A DNA stretch of 64,000 bases. Source: Rhizosaccharibacter radicis (GTDB lineage: Bacteria > Pseudomonadota > Alphaproteobacteria > Acetobacterales > Acetobacteraceae). Location: assembly GCA_024508355.1 (NCBI GenBank), contig JAMZEJ010000003.1, forward strand, positions 248,001 through 312,000, given 5' to 3'. The translations under genes were made by a program, and so were the position numbers. Below are positions 1 to 8,837 of the stretch, one piece after another (position 1 is the first letter of the stretch; every line of letters begins with the position of its first letter). Below the pieces are notes generated by a model. That model was not told where the DNA came from, searched no databases, and saw only the letters and a program-made list of their open reading frames with translations.

Positions 1-718
1 CTTCATCCAGTCGACGCACGAGGCGAGCGCGATCTTCGCGCTCCACGCGGACGGCACCCCCGCCATCAGCGCCGCCCGGGCCCGCGGCATCGTGGACAGG
101 GCCATCAAGGAGAAGCGGCTCGACCAGCCGGCCTCCTATGCCGCCCTGTCGTCCCTGTCCGACGATATCGGCCGGCAGATCCAGTCCTACGGCGCCATCC
201 GCCGGGTGCCCGCCGAGGCCGTCAGCAACGTCCGCAACGACATGTACCTGGCTGCCGAGGCGGTCCGCCTGCTTCCCCGGGAGGGAGCGCATTTCACCGC
301 GGGCGAGTCCGACACGCTCAAGCGCTATGCCGGCCAGCTGAACCACGGCACCCGCTTCATCCCCGTCTGGGTCAAGGTCTCGGTGGCGATCGCGCTCGGA
401 CTCGGCACCATGGTCGGCTGGAAGCGGATCGTGGTGACCGTGGGGGAGCGCATCGGCAAGACCCACCTGACCTACGGCCAGGGCGCCAGCGCGGAACTGG
501 TCGCGGCCGCCACCATCGGGCTCGCCGAACTCTACGGCCTGCCCGTGTCGACCACCCATATCCTGAGCAGCGGCGTGGCCGGCACCATGGCCGCCAACGG
601 GTCCGGCCTGCAACGCCGGACGCTGCGCAACCTCGCGCTGGCCTGGATCCTCACGCTGCCGGTGGCGATCACGCTGGCGGGCCTGCTCTACTGGCTGCTG
701 CACGCGCTGTTCTTCTGA
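1..718 (+). CDS. Inorganic phosphate transporter, PiT family (C-terminal part)
   Basis: The open frame enters from the left edge with no start in the window and ends at TGA 716-718, so only the C-terminal part (about 238 residues) is present. PiT proteins are low-affinity phosphate or metal-phosphate symporters of the inner membrane. The diagnostic PiT C-terminal signature is clear: GLPVSTTHILSSGVAGTMAA near the end, followed by a hydrophobic terminal helix (LALAWILTLPVAITLAGLLY). A second hydrophobic stretch (VSVAIALGLGTMVGW) lies before it. The hydrophilic first part is the usual cytoplasmic loop. No truncation or frameshift is seen. Family assignment is firm; exact substrate coupling is inferred from the family. 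Confidence 0.93.
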   Translation, partial: FIQSTHEASAIFALHADGTPAISAARARGIVDRAIKEKRLDQPASYAALSSLSDDIGRQIQSYGAIRRVPAEAVSNVRNDMYLAAEAVRLLPREGAHFTAGESDTLKRYAGQLNHGTRFIPVWVKVSVAIALGLGTMVGWKRIVVTVGERIGKTHLTYGQGASAELVAAATIGLAELYGLPVSTTHILSSGVAGTMAANGSGLQRRTLRNLALAWILTLPVAITLAGLLYWLLHALFF

Positions 719-731
719 AGCGCCCGGGCCC

Positions 732-755
732 GGCCTGGGGCTAGTGGCCTGGGGC
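732..755. repeat. Short direct repeat in intergenic DNA
   Basis: GGCCTGGGGC occurs at 732-741 and again at 746-755, just after the phosphate transporter stop. Related GGGGCTCGG and GAGGCTCGG words follow to about 780. It looks like a small decayed tandem repeat. No function is evident. Confidence 0.4.
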
Positions 756-967
756 CAGGGGCTCGGAGCTAGAGGCTCGGGCCGGCCGGGTGCGGCGACG
801 CGATCCGGGTTCCCGCGCGGCCGGCGATGGGCACCGTTCGATGCGCCGCGGGTGAGGGAGGACGACCCGTCGCGCACTGCCGCGACCGGCCCCGATCACC
901 GAAGCGTGCCGTCGCGCCCGCCGCCGATCCGGGCGACACTCCGGGCCATGCCCAGGATTCGCCCGTG

Positions 968-2077
968 ATGTCATCGTCCCACCTCGACGTGCCGATGCCC
1001 GAGGGGGCGGTGCCGGTGCCGCTCTCGCCTCCCGTGATCTGGTCCGCGGCGAGGCTGGCCGGGGTCGCGCGCACGGCGATCGCCGTGGCGATCGGCGGGC
1101 TGCTGGTGTGGCTGCTGTCCAAGCTGGTGCTGCTGGTGTTCTTCGCCGCCCTTCTCGGGATCACCCTGAGGGGCGGGGCCGACTGGTTGGCCTGGCGCAC
1201 GGGCTGGAAGCCGGTCCTGGTGCTGACGCTCCTGTGCGTGCTGATCCTGCTGACGTGCGCCGGAGGCGTGGCGGTGCTGGGTCCGCGCCTGTTTCATCAG
1301 GCTACCGACCTCACCAGCCAGCTGAGCCAGGAAGCGGCGACGCTGCGCGACCGCTACCAGTCGACGTTCTGGGGCCAGAAGGTGATGTCGCACCTGCAGA
1401 CCGGCGGAGGAAGCGGCGGCGGGGAGAGTGCTACCGAGATCGCGCAGCCGGCGATGAAGGTGCTGGGCGTCACGCTGGATCTGCTCGCGACGGCGGTGCT
1501 GCTGGTGATCACCGCGCTGTATTTCGCCATCGCGCCCGACCTGTACCGAAGGGGCATGCTGCGGCTGGTGGCGATCCGGCACCGGCCTCGTGCGGCCGTG
1601 ATCCTGTGCAAGGTCGGCCGGGCGATGCGGCGCTGGCTGCTGGGGCAGATGGTCGACATGCTGGTGGTGGCGGTGGTGACCACGGTGGGTCTGGCCCTGC
1701 TGGGCACGCCGGTGCCGCTGGCGCTGGGCGTGCTGGCCGGCATCCTCACCTTCATCCCGTATTTCGGCGCGATCCTCGCCGCTATCCCCGCGGTGCTGGT
1801 GGCCCTCGCGGTCAGCCCGGTGATGGCGTTGTGGGTGATGCTGATCTACGTGCTGGCCCATCTGGTGGAGGGCTACCTGATCTCGCCGCTGGTGCAGAAG
1901 CGTCTGGTGGAGCTGCCGCCGGCCGTCACCATCCTGTCCATGACGGCGGGGGGAACGTTGTTCGGCCCGCTGGGCATCGTCCTCGGTACCCCGATGGCCG
2001 CGGCGGGACTGGTGCTCGTGCGGGAATTCTACGTGGCGGACATCCTGGGTGACCACGAGATGCGACAGGATCCGTGA
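968..2077 (+). CDS. AI-2E family (PerM/TqsA-like) transporter
   Basis: A 369-residue polytopic inner-membrane protein. It has an N-terminal hydrophobic pair (about residues 25-85), a hydrophilic middle segment with a Gly/Ser-rich loop, and a C-terminal block of helices. The family hallmark region GILTFIPYFGAILAAIPAVL and the later LVEGYLISPLVQKRLVELPP are both present. Members export small molecules such as autoinducer-2 or act in Na+/H+ antiport; the substrate cannot be told from sequence. ATG 968 is preferred over upstream in-frame codons because the added N-terminus would be Arg/Pro-rich and non-conserved; GTG 965 is an alternative. It overlaps the reading frame of the next gene at its stop. 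Confidence 0.85.
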   Translation: MSSSHLDVPMPEGAVPVPLSPPVIWSAARLAGVARTAIAVAIGGLLVWLLSKLVLLVFFAALLGITLRGGADWLAWRTGWKPVLVLTLLCVLILLTCAGGVAVLGPRLFHQATDLTSQLSQEAATLRDRYQSTFWGQKVMSHLQTGGGSGGGESATEIAQPAMKVLGVTLDLLATAVLLVITALYFAIAPDLYRRGMLRLVAIRHRPRAAVILCKVGRAMRRWLLGQMVDMLVVAVVTTVGLALLGTPVPLALGVLAGILTFIPYFGAILAAIPAVLVALAVSPVMALWVMLIYVLAHLVEGYLISPLVQKRLVELPPAVTILSMTAGGTLFGPLGIVLGTPMAAAGLVLVREFYVADILGDHEMRQDP

Positions 2078-2097
2078 GGGTCGGTCCGGCGGAAGCC

Positions 2098-2430
2098 ATG
2101 CTGCCGCTGCGCGATCTGGTGCTGTTCGCGCTGGCGGCGGTGGCGGAGATCGGCGGCTGCTTCGGTGTGTGGGTGGTGGTCCGGCAGGGACGCACGGCGT
2201 GGTGGCTGTTGCCGTCGCTGTTCTTCCTGGCCGCGTTCGCCCTGTTGCTCGCTCGCACCGGCGGCACCAGTGCCGGCCGCAGCTTCGCCGTGTATGCCGG
2301 CATCTATCTCTGCGCGTCGCTCGTCTGGATGCGCGCCGCGGAAGGCGTGTCGCTCACGCGCTGGGACCTGCTCGGCGGCGCCATCTGCCTCGCAGGCTGC
2401 ATGCTGATCCTGCTGGCGCCGCGCGCATGA
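2098..2430 (+). CDS. UPF0060 (YnfA) family small membrane protein
   Basis: A 110-residue protein with four predicted membrane helices, matching the length and pattern of the UPF0060/YnfA family, which resembles small multidrug-resistance transporters. Visible signatures are AAVAEIGGCFGVW in helix 1 and RSFAVYAGIYLCASLVWMR in the third helix region. ATG 2098 with GGA upstream fits the family N-terminus (MLPLRDLVLF). A GTG at 2074, overlapping the preceding stop as GTGA, would add eight residues and cannot be excluded. Biochemical role is not established for the family; an efflux function is inference. Confidence 0.85.
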   Translation: MLPLRDLVLFALAAVAEIGGCFGVWVVVRQGRTAWWLLPSLFFLAAFALLLARTGGTSAGRSFAVYAGIYLCASLVWMRAAEGVSLTRWDLLGGAICLAGCMLILLAPRA

Positions 2431-2867
2431 GCGGCTGGCGCGCAGATCATCGGCCGCTCGGCCCGCATGGCCGATCCGAGCAGCGGTTCCTGGCCCACCT
2501 CGAATGAGATCGGGAGTTATCGGCCACCGGCCGCCCGACCCCACGCCGGAAACATCGGGCCGGCCGGCGTCGCCCCGATCCGCAACGCCGCCATCACTCG
2601 CGCGATCCGCCACAGGGGTGGCCGTGCCCGATGCCGATCCATCATGCGGCACGGTATGAGGCGGCACGCGCGGCCGCCCGGACAACCAGCCCGGGCGACC
2701 CGCCCGGAGCAACATGCGCGGCGCATTCGCCGGACGCCGCTGTCATGGGAGTGGGCCGGTGCGCCGGTCCGGGTTCCTCCGCGCCGGAACCGATTATCTG
2801 CCGTGCCCTTCCCTCGGTGGGGTTCGGGTCATAGATCGGGGGAACAGGATCAGGGACCACCACCCAC
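2431..2867. other. Intergenic region without a recognisable gene
   Basis: About 440 bases separate the UPF0060 gene from pepF. Open frames exist on both strands but their translations are Arg/Pro/Ala-rich, as expected for antisense or off-frame reading of GC-rich DNA. No clear promoter, terminator or RNA was found. A promoter for pepF is expected in the distal part. Confidence 0.5.
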
Positions 2868-4763
2868 ATGTTCACCGCTGCCCCGCCATCTTCCCCCGCC
2901 TCGCCGGTCAAGGGGATGCTCCGCGACAATGCCGCCTCGGCGACCGGGGCCGGCGCGGCCGACCTTCCGCAATGGAACCTGTCCGACCTTTATGAGGGTC
3001 CCGACAGCCCGGTCCTTAGAAGCGACCTCGACGCGGCGGAGGCGGCGGCACGGGCCTTCGCCGCCGCCTATGCGGGAAAGCTCGATACCCTCGACGGCGC
3101 CACGCTCGCGGCCGCGATCGCCGAATACGAGCGCATCGACGAGGTGCTGGGCCGTGCGGGATCCTATGCCGGGCTGCTGTTCGCGGGCGATTCGGTGGAT
3201 CCGGTGGTGGGCCGCTTCTACCAGTCGACCAACGAGCGCATCACCGCGATCTCGTCCCATCTGGTGTTCTTCACGCTGGAGCTGAACCGGCTGGACGAGG
3301 ATGCGCTGGCCGAGCGGCTGCGTGACCCCTCACTCGCGCGGTGGGCGCCGTTCCTGCGCGACCTGCGGGTGTTCCGGCCGCACCAGCTCAGCGAGGAGAA
3401 CGAGCGCCTCCTGCACGACAAGGCGGTCACCGGTGCGTCGGCCTGGAGCCGCTTGTTCGACGAGACGATGGCCGCCCTGCGCGTTCCCGTCCCGGGCGAG
3501 GACGACGCGGCGGCGCCGGAACAGCTCACGGTGGGCGATGCGCTCAACCGGCTGTCGGATCGCGACCGTCCGACCCGCGAGCGGGCGGCGAAGGCGATCG
3601 GCGAGGTGTTCAACCGCAACATCCGCCTGTTCTCCCTGATCACCAACACGCTGGCCAAGGACAAGGAGATCTCCGACACCTGGCGCCGTTATCCGCGGCC
3701 CGGTTCGGCGCGCAATCGCGGGAACATGGTCGAGGACGAGGTGGTGGAAGCGCTGGTGGAGGCCGTACGCGGCTCCTATGGCCGCTTGTCGCACCGCTAC
3801 TACAGGCTCAAGGCCGGCTGGCTTGGCCTCGACACGCTGCAGCATTGGGACCGCAACGCCCCGCTCCCCGGCGACGAGGACCGGATGGTGCCCTGGAGCG
3901 AAGCCCGCGAGCGCGTGCTGGGCGCCTATGGCGCGTTCGATCCGTCCATGGGCGAGATCGCCGGCCGCTTCTTCGACCGGTCCTGGATCGACGCCACCCT
4001 GCGTCCGGGCAAGGCCAGCGGTGCCTTCGCGCACCCGACCGTGCCGTCGGCGCATCCCTACATCCTGTTGAACTACCATGGCCGCACCCGCGACGTGATG
4101 ACGCTGGCGCACGAGCTAGGCCACGGCGTGCACCAGGTGCTGGCGGCCGAACAGGGCTACTTCATGAGCGGCACGCCGCTGACCCTGGCCGAAACCGCCA
4201 GCGTGTTCGGCGAGATGCTCACCTTCCGCGCCGTGCTGGACGCCGAAACCGATCCGAGGCGCCGCCGGCGGATGCTGGCCGGCAAGGTGGAGGACATGCT
4301 CAACACCGTGGTACGCCAGGTGGCGTTCTACCGGTTCGAAACCTTGCTGCACGACGAGCGCCGCAAGGGCGAGCTGCTGCCCGAGCGCATCGGCGCCTTG
4401 TGGCGCGAGGTCCAGACCGAGAGCCTCGGCCCGGCCTTCCACTTCACGCCGGACTACGACGCGTTCTGGGCCTACGTGCCGCACTTCGTGCACTCGCCGT
4501 TCTATGTCTACGCCTATGCGTTCGGCGACTGCCTGGTGAACGCGCTGTTCGACGTGTTCCAGGGCGGCCATCCGGATTTCCAGCGCAAATATCTGGAGAT
4601 GCTGCGCGCCGGAGGCACGAAGCGGCACAAGGAGCTGCTGGCGCCGTTCGGGCTGGACGCCACCGATCCCGGCTTCTGGAACCGTGGCCTCGATGTGATT
4701 TCCGGCTTCATCGATGAACTGGAAGCGGCGGACGGGGGAACCGGAGGCATGGCAGCGGTGTAG
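2868..4763 (+). CDS. pepF: M3 family oligoendopeptidase (PepF type)
   Basis: A 631-residue cytosolic zinc metallopeptidase of clan MA, family M3B. The active-site motif HELGH lies at residues 415-419, followed by the third zinc ligand region in LAETASVFGEML, where the Glu sits about 26-30 residues downstream. The N-terminal helical half and the C-terminal peptide-binding region (YVPHFVHSPFYVYAYAFGD) match oligoendopeptidase F throughout, and the length is typical (about 600). It degrades short peptides and may clear signal-peptide fragments. Eight bases separate its stop from the next start, so it is probably cotranscribed with the UbiB-like gene. Confidence 0.95.
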   Translation: MFTAAPPSSPASPVKGMLRDNAASATGAGAADLPQWNLSDLYEGPDSPVLRSDLDAAEAAARAFAAAYAGKLDTLDGATLAAAIAEYERIDEVLGRAGSYAGLLFAGDSVDPVVGRFYQSTNERITAISSHLVFFTLELNRLDEDALAERLRDPSLARWAPFLRDLRVFRPHQLSEENERLLHDKAVTGASAWSRLFDETMAALRVPVPGEDDAAAPEQLTVGDALNRLSDRDRPTRERAAKAIGEVFNRNIRLFSLITNTLAKDKEISDTWRRYPRPGSARNRGNMVEDEVVEALVEAVRGSYGRLSHRYYRLKAGWLGLDTLQHWDRNAPLPGDEDRMVPWSEARERVLGAYGAFDPSMGEIAGRFFDRSWIDATLRPGKASGAFAHPTVPSAHPYILLNYHGRTRDVMTLAHELGHGVHQVLAAEQGYFMSGTPLTLAETASVFGEMLTFRAVLDAETDPRRRRRMLAGKVEDMLNTVVRQVAFYRFETLLHDERRKGELLPERIGALWREVQTESLGPAFHFTPDYDAFWAYVPHFVHSPFYVYAYAFGDCLVNALFDVFQGGHPDFQRKYLEMLRAGGTKRHKELLAPFGLDATDPGFWNRGLDVISGFIDELEAADGGTGGMAAV

Positions 4764-4771
4764 GGGTCGCC

Positions 4772-6139
4772 ATGACCACCAGGGACGATTTCGAGCGCGG
4801 CAGCGTTTTCGGGGAATTGCGCCGCTTCGCCCGCACGTCCGGCGCGGTCGGCGGCATCGCGGCGCGGCTGGCGGGCAGCCGGATCGGCATCCGCACCAAC
4901 AAGACGGCGCACGCGGAAGACCTCCGCGCGGTGCTGGGCGGCCTCAAGGGGCCGCTCATGAAGGTGGCGCAGATCCTGTCCACCATCCCGGACGCGCTGC
5001 CCGAGGAATATGCGGCGGAGCTGGCGCATCTCCAGGCCAACGCGCCGCCGATGGGCTGGAGCTTCGTGAGGCGCCGCATGGCCAACGAGCTCGGCCTCGA
5101 CTGGGAGAAGCGGTTCGGCTCGTTCGAGCGCGAGGCGGCGGCGGCGGCGAGCCTGGGGCAGGTGCACCGCGCGACGCTGCCCGACGGCACCCCGCTCGCG
5201 GCCAAGCTGCAATATCCGGACATGACCTCCACGGTGGAGGCCGATTTGCGACAGCTCCGGCTGGCGATGGCGGTTTACCACCGCATCGACAACGCCATCC
5301 AGCAGGACGAGGTCTACAAGGAGCTGGCCGAGCGGGTGCGCGAGGAGCTGGACTATCTCCGGGAAGCCTCGCACCTCCGGCTGTATCGCGACATGCTGGC
5401 CGACCATGCCGACATCAGCGTGCCGCGCCCGGTGGAGGAACTGTCCACCCGCCGCCTGCTGACCATGGAATGGCTCGAAGGCACCTCGCTGCGCGACCGG
5501 CTGGACGGCGACCCGTCGCTGGAAAGCCGCAACGCGATGGCCAGCGCGCTGTTCAAGGCGTGGTACGTGCCGCTCTACCGGTACGGCGTGATCCACGGCG
5601 ATCCGCACATGGGCAACTTCCAGGTCCGCGCCGACGACGGCCTGAACCTGCTCGATTTCGGCGCCATCCGCATCTTCCCGCCGCATTTCGTGCAGGGCGT
5701 GATCGACCTGCACCGCGCCATCGAGAAGAACGACGAGGACGCGGCGCACCACGCCTACGAGACCTGGGGCTTCGTGGGGCTCACCCGCGAGAAGATGAAC
5801 ATCCTCAACGAGTGGGCGCGTTTCATCTACGAGCCGCTGCTGCAGGACCGGGTGCGGCCGATCCAGGAGAACGAGGACCCGATGTTCGGCCGCCGCGTCG
5901 CCGAGCGGGTGCATGAGGGGCTCAAGCGCACCGGAGGGGTAAAGCCGCCGCGCGAGTTCGTGCTGATCGACCGCTCGGCGCTCGGGCTCGGCAGCGTGTT
6001 CCTGCGGCTGAAGGCGAAGCTGAACTGGCACCGGATGTTCAACGAGCTGATCGCCGATTTCGACGAGCAGCGCCTGGCGGCGCAGCAGAAGGCGGCGCTG
6101 GAAGCGGCAAAGGTGCCGGCGCCGTTGTCGGCCGTCTGA
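4772..6139 (+). CDS. ABC1/UbiB-family atypical kinase (AarF-like)
   Basis: A 455-residue member of the ABC1 (ADCK/UbiB) protein-kinase-like family, which supports ubiquinone biosynthesis and lipid homeostasis, probably as an ATPase. Visible elements: the N-terminal family motif, here K64-V-A-Q67 where many members have KxGQ; the Ala-rich nucleotide loop AAAAASLGQVHRA; the lysine in AAKLQYP; the catalytic-loop equivalent HGDPHMGN at 275-282; and DFG-like D295-F-G. No C-terminal membrane helix is obvious, unlike canonical UbiB, so it is a soluble-type paralogue. Whether it acts in coenzyme Q synthesis here is inference. Confidence 0.9.
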   Translation: MTTRDDFERGSVFGELRRFARTSGAVGGIAARLAGSRIGIRTNKTAHAEDLRAVLGGLKGPLMKVAQILSTIPDALPEEYAAELAHLQANAPPMGWSFVRRRMANELGLDWEKRFGSFEREAAAAASLGQVHRATLPDGTPLAAKLQYPDMTSTVEADLRQLRLAMAVYHRIDNAIQQDEVYKELAERVREELDYLREASHLRLYRDMLADHADISVPRPVEELSTRRLLTMEWLEGTSLRDRLDGDPSLESRNAMASALFKAWYVPLYRYGVIHGDPHMGNFQVRADDGLNLLDFGAIRIFPPHFVQGVIDLHRAIEKNDEDAAHHAYETWGFVGLTREKMNILNEWARFIYEPLLQDRVRPIQENEDPMFGRRVAERVHEGLKRTGGVKPPREFVLIDRSALGLGSVFLRLKAKLNWHRMFNELIADFDEQRLAAQQKAALEAAKVPAPLSAV

Positions 6140-6181
6140 CCCCACGTCGCCTTCCGTGGGGGGCGACGCGCCCGTCGCCCC
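6140..6181. terminator. Two adjacent hairpins between convergent genes
   Basis: CCCCACG (6140-6146) pairs with CGTGGGG (6155-6161). GGGGCGAC (6160-6167) pairs with GTCGCCCC (6174-6181). They share two bases and lie between the convergent UbiB-like and beta-lactamase genes. There is no U-tract, so termination is inferred from position and stability. Confidence 0.55.
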
Positions 6182-6202
6182 GTATCGTTGGCGCAGCCGG
6201 GG

Positions 6203-7087
6203 TCAGGCGAGGGGCCCCAGCCTCGCCGCCACCAGCCGGCCGATCGCGGGAAACAGCTCCTTGAACTGGCCCTGTGTGGGGATGCCGCCCCGAGTGTAGG
6301 CGCAGATCACGATCGGCGTGGACGGATCGGCCCAGGCCATCGCGATGTCGCCGGCGGCGTCGGCGCCGTTGTTGCCGGTCTTGTCGCCCACCCGCCAGCG
6401 TGCCGGCAGTCCCGCCCGCAGGCGATCCAGGCCGGTCTCGCACGCCACCATCCAGCGGATCAGCCGGTCGCGCGATGCCGGGGCCAGGGTATCGCCCAGC
6501 AGCAGACCCTGCAGCACCCGCGCCATGCCGCGCGGCGTCACCGTGTCGCGGATGCCGCCCGCCGGGGTCCGGTTCACCATCGGCTCCCCGTCATCGAGCC
6601 GGCCCTCCCGGTCGCCGAGCTGCCGCCACAGGGCGGTGACGGCCGCGGGACCGCCGAAGCGCCACAACAGGATGTTGGCGCAGCTGTTGTCGCTCACCGT
6701 CACCGCGGCCTCGCTCATCTCGTCCAGCGTCATCCAGCCGCGGGAAAGCGCCGCCCTGGCCGCGGGAGCATGCCAGTCCGGCACGTCCGATGGGCGCAGG
6801 GGGAGGCGGTCGCCGGGCCGGGCCTCGCCGCGCTCCACCGCCCGGAGCGCCAGCGCCGCCACGGATACCTTGAAGGTGCTGCACGCCACGAAGCGGTCCG
6901 CTTCGCGCCATGACAGTGCCGCCCCGGTGCGCAGGTTTTGCGCGAACATTCCGACATGGCCGCCACTGGCGCGCTCGAAGGCCCGGAGCGGGGCCATGTC
7001 GTCGGCCGTGGCGGCGATGGCGCCGCGCCGGGCGCACGCCGCCGACAACATCAGGCCGCCGCCCAGGATCACGTCGCGCCGCTTCAT
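6203..7087 (-). CDS. Class A serine beta-lactamase, Tat-type signal
   Basis: A 294-residue periplasmic beta-lactamase. All class A landmarks are present: S70-T-F-K73 (with Cys69 before the serine), S132-D-N134, the omega-loop Glu168 with Asn172 (EPMVN), and K236-T-G238. The N-terminus MKRRDVILGG plus a hydrophobic stretch suggests twin-arginine export; Cys18 after LSAA resembles a weak lipobox. Start at 7087 is chosen because GGAGG lies five bases upstream; two further ATGs at 7099 and 7105 would only add residues ahead of the signal. The substrate range cannot be predicted. It is followed after 32 bases on the same strand side by the metallophosphoesterase gene, which is upstream in transcription. 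Confidence 0.93.
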   Translation of the reverse strand: MKRRDVILGGGLMLSAACARRGAIAATADDMAPLRAFERASGGHVGMFAQNLRTGAALSWREADRFVACSTFKVSVAALALRAVERGEARPGDRLPLRPSDVPDWHAPAARAALSRGWMTLDEMSEAAVTVSDNSCANILLWRFGGPAAVTALWRQLGDREGRLDDGEPMVNRTPAGGIRDTVTPRGMARVLQGLLLGDTLAPASRDRLIRWMVACETGLDRLRAGLPARWRVGDKTGNNGADAAGDIAMAWADPSTPIVICAYTRGGIPTQGQFKELFPAIGRLVAARLGPLA

Positions 7088-7119
7088 GCCCGCCTCCATC
7101 CCCACCGCCGCCGGGAACC

Positions 7120-8064
7120 TCAGCTATTCTGCGGGTCCACGCTCCGGAAGCCGTAGGTCTCGTAGCGGGTGAGCAGCCTGTTGTCGCGCACCTCGACCAC
7201 CGTGAAGCCCTCGGGCGTGCCGAGATGGGTGCCGTGCCACCAGTTGCCCGACACCGCGCCCCCGGTGATGAACGGGATGCCCTGCCACCACACGGTCTCG
7301 TTGACGTGGGTGTGGCCCTGCAGCACGCCCAGCACGTTGTGCCCGCGCAGCAGATGCAGCACGTCCGGCGCGTTGGCGACCGAGATCTGGTGCCGGGGGA
7401 TCGCCGCCGCGACCTTCGGGTTCGGATCGCCGTAGCAGGGAAACGCGGTGACCAGCGGCACGTGGCTCACCAGGATGACGGGCGTGCCGGCCGGCAGCCG
7501 GTCGAGGTCGTTCCGCAGCCAGTCGACCTGCTCGGCATCCACCAGGCCCTGGTAGTCGCGGTCCGGCGTGACGCCGATCGAGTCCAGCACCACCAGGTGC
7601 ACACCCTTGTAATCGAAGGCATAGTGCAGCGGCCCCCAGCGGTCCTGGAAGAACTTCTTGCCGTAGAGCGGATCGGAGGGCTCGACGCCGCTGCGGGCGT
7701 AGATGCCCAGCAGGTCGTGATTGCCGATCGCATGATGCACGCGCATGCCGAGCCGGTGCTCGGTACGGTCGTAGAGCCCGGCCAGATCGATCGCCCGCGT
7801 GCGGGCGACGCCCAGCGCGTCGAACACGTGGTCGCCGCCTTGGATCGCGAAGTCCGCTGGGATCCGCGCGGCCTTGTCGAAGCACAGGGCAGTGCCCGCG
7901 GCGGCGTCCAGCTCGGGCTGGATGTGCGCGTCCGTGATGAACAGGAAGGTGAAGGGCTCGTGGCGCCGGAGCGGGGCGCCGAGCGACGGTCGGGGAAGTC
8001 CGGCCGCGAGCAGGCCGCCGGCCGCGACGCCGAGCAGGGTTCTGCGACCGGTCGGTTGAGGCAT
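7120..8064 (-). CDS. Calcineurin-like metallophosphoesterase, exported
   Basis: A 314-residue binuclear-metal phosphoesterase. The five family motifs appear in order: D45-A-H47, GGD78, GNHD (114-117), VSHVP and QGHTH. The N-terminus has GRRTLLGVAAGG followed by a hydrophobic stretch ending in ala/gly-rich residues, typical of a Tat signal, so it probably acts in the periplasm. Start 8064 is favoured by GGAG seven bases upstream; a longer frame begins at 8118 but would bury the signal. Similar proteins act on nucleotides, phosphodiesters or polyphosphate; the substrate here is unknown. It is likely cotranscribed with the beta-lactamase gene. Confidence 0.88.
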   Translation of the reverse strand: MPQPTGRRTLLGVAAGGLLAAGLPRPSLGAPLRRHEPFTFLFITDAHIQPELDAAAGTALCFDKAARIPADFAIQGGDHVFDALGVARTRAIDLAGLYDRTEHRLGMRVHHAIGNHDLLGIYARSGVEPSDPLYGKKFFQDRWGPLHYAFDYKGVHLVVLDSIGVTPDRDYQGLVDAEQVDWLRNDLDRLPAGTPVILVSHVPLVTAFPCYGDPNPKVAAAIPRHQISVANAPDVLHLLRGHNVLGVLQGHTHVNETVWWQGIPFITGGAVSGNWWHGTHLGTPEGFTVVEVRDNRLLTRYETYGFRSVDPQNS

Positions 8065-8239
8065 GTGCTTGCTCCGTCGCTGGGCGGACGAGGTGTCCGA
8101 GACTTTCGCCATCGACAAACCGGCATGAACGAACGCACGGCCCGACGCCAGTGACGGTTCGGCGTCATCGCGGCCGACCCGGCGCGCTCCGGCCGCCCCG
8201 AGCCCGACGGTATGAGGCGGCCCGGACCACCGAGGGGGC

Positions 8240-8837
8240 CTAGCCGAAGGCGATGCCGCCGCCGTCCGCGAGACCGTGGAAGGTCGCCGCGTGGCCGTCC
8301 TGCATCTGCACCACGAGCGAGCCGCCCACGATCTGGCGACCCGTCACGGAGCCGGCGCTGAAGACGACCTGATCCCGGCCGGCGGAGAAGCCGGAGATGT
8401 CCACGTTGCCGACCGAGCCGCCGTCGAGCCGGAGCGACGCGCCGCTGGTGCCCGACAGATCGATCGCGAGGCTGCCGCTGCCGACGGTCACGGCGAGCGA
8501 GCCGCTGCCGGAATGGATGTCGGTCGCCCCGGCGCCCGTCTCGACCGACACGGCACCGACACCGGCCCAGACGCTCAGCGCGCCGGTCTGATGCGCGGCG
8601 TGGATGAACTGCATGCCGTTCCCGTTCGGGTTGCCGATCACGACGGCCGACACGGTGTCCGCCACGGTGATGTCCTGGCTGCCGGCCGCCGTCGAAGACG
8701 TTCAGGGTTTGAATCTGGTCAGCATCGGCTCGGACCGACACACTCCCGCCTCCGGTGACGAGCGTGCCGTCTACGACTAAGGCTGCCAGCAGAGCCTGAT
8801 CGATGCCATCTTCAGCATTGACGCGAACATATGGGTA
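8240..8837 (-). pseudogene. Remnant: C-terminal part of a repeat-type secreted protein
   Basis: Reading the minus strand from 8837 gives a continuous peptide (RVNAEDGIDQALLAALVVDG, then a segment ending TLNVFDGG). It then shifts frame near 8690 and continues in a second frame (SQDITVADTVSAVVIGNPNG to the stop at 8240). The product is Gly/Ser/Val-rich with beta-strand periodicity such as GSGSLAVTVGSGSLAIDLSG, typical of the C-terminal repeats of large secreted or surface proteins of Acetobacteraceae (family recalled, not searched). No start codon or upstream body exists: the frame runs directly into the stop codon of the neighbouring gene at 8838-8840. I therefore call it a decayed fragment with at least one frameshift. 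Confidence 0.7.
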
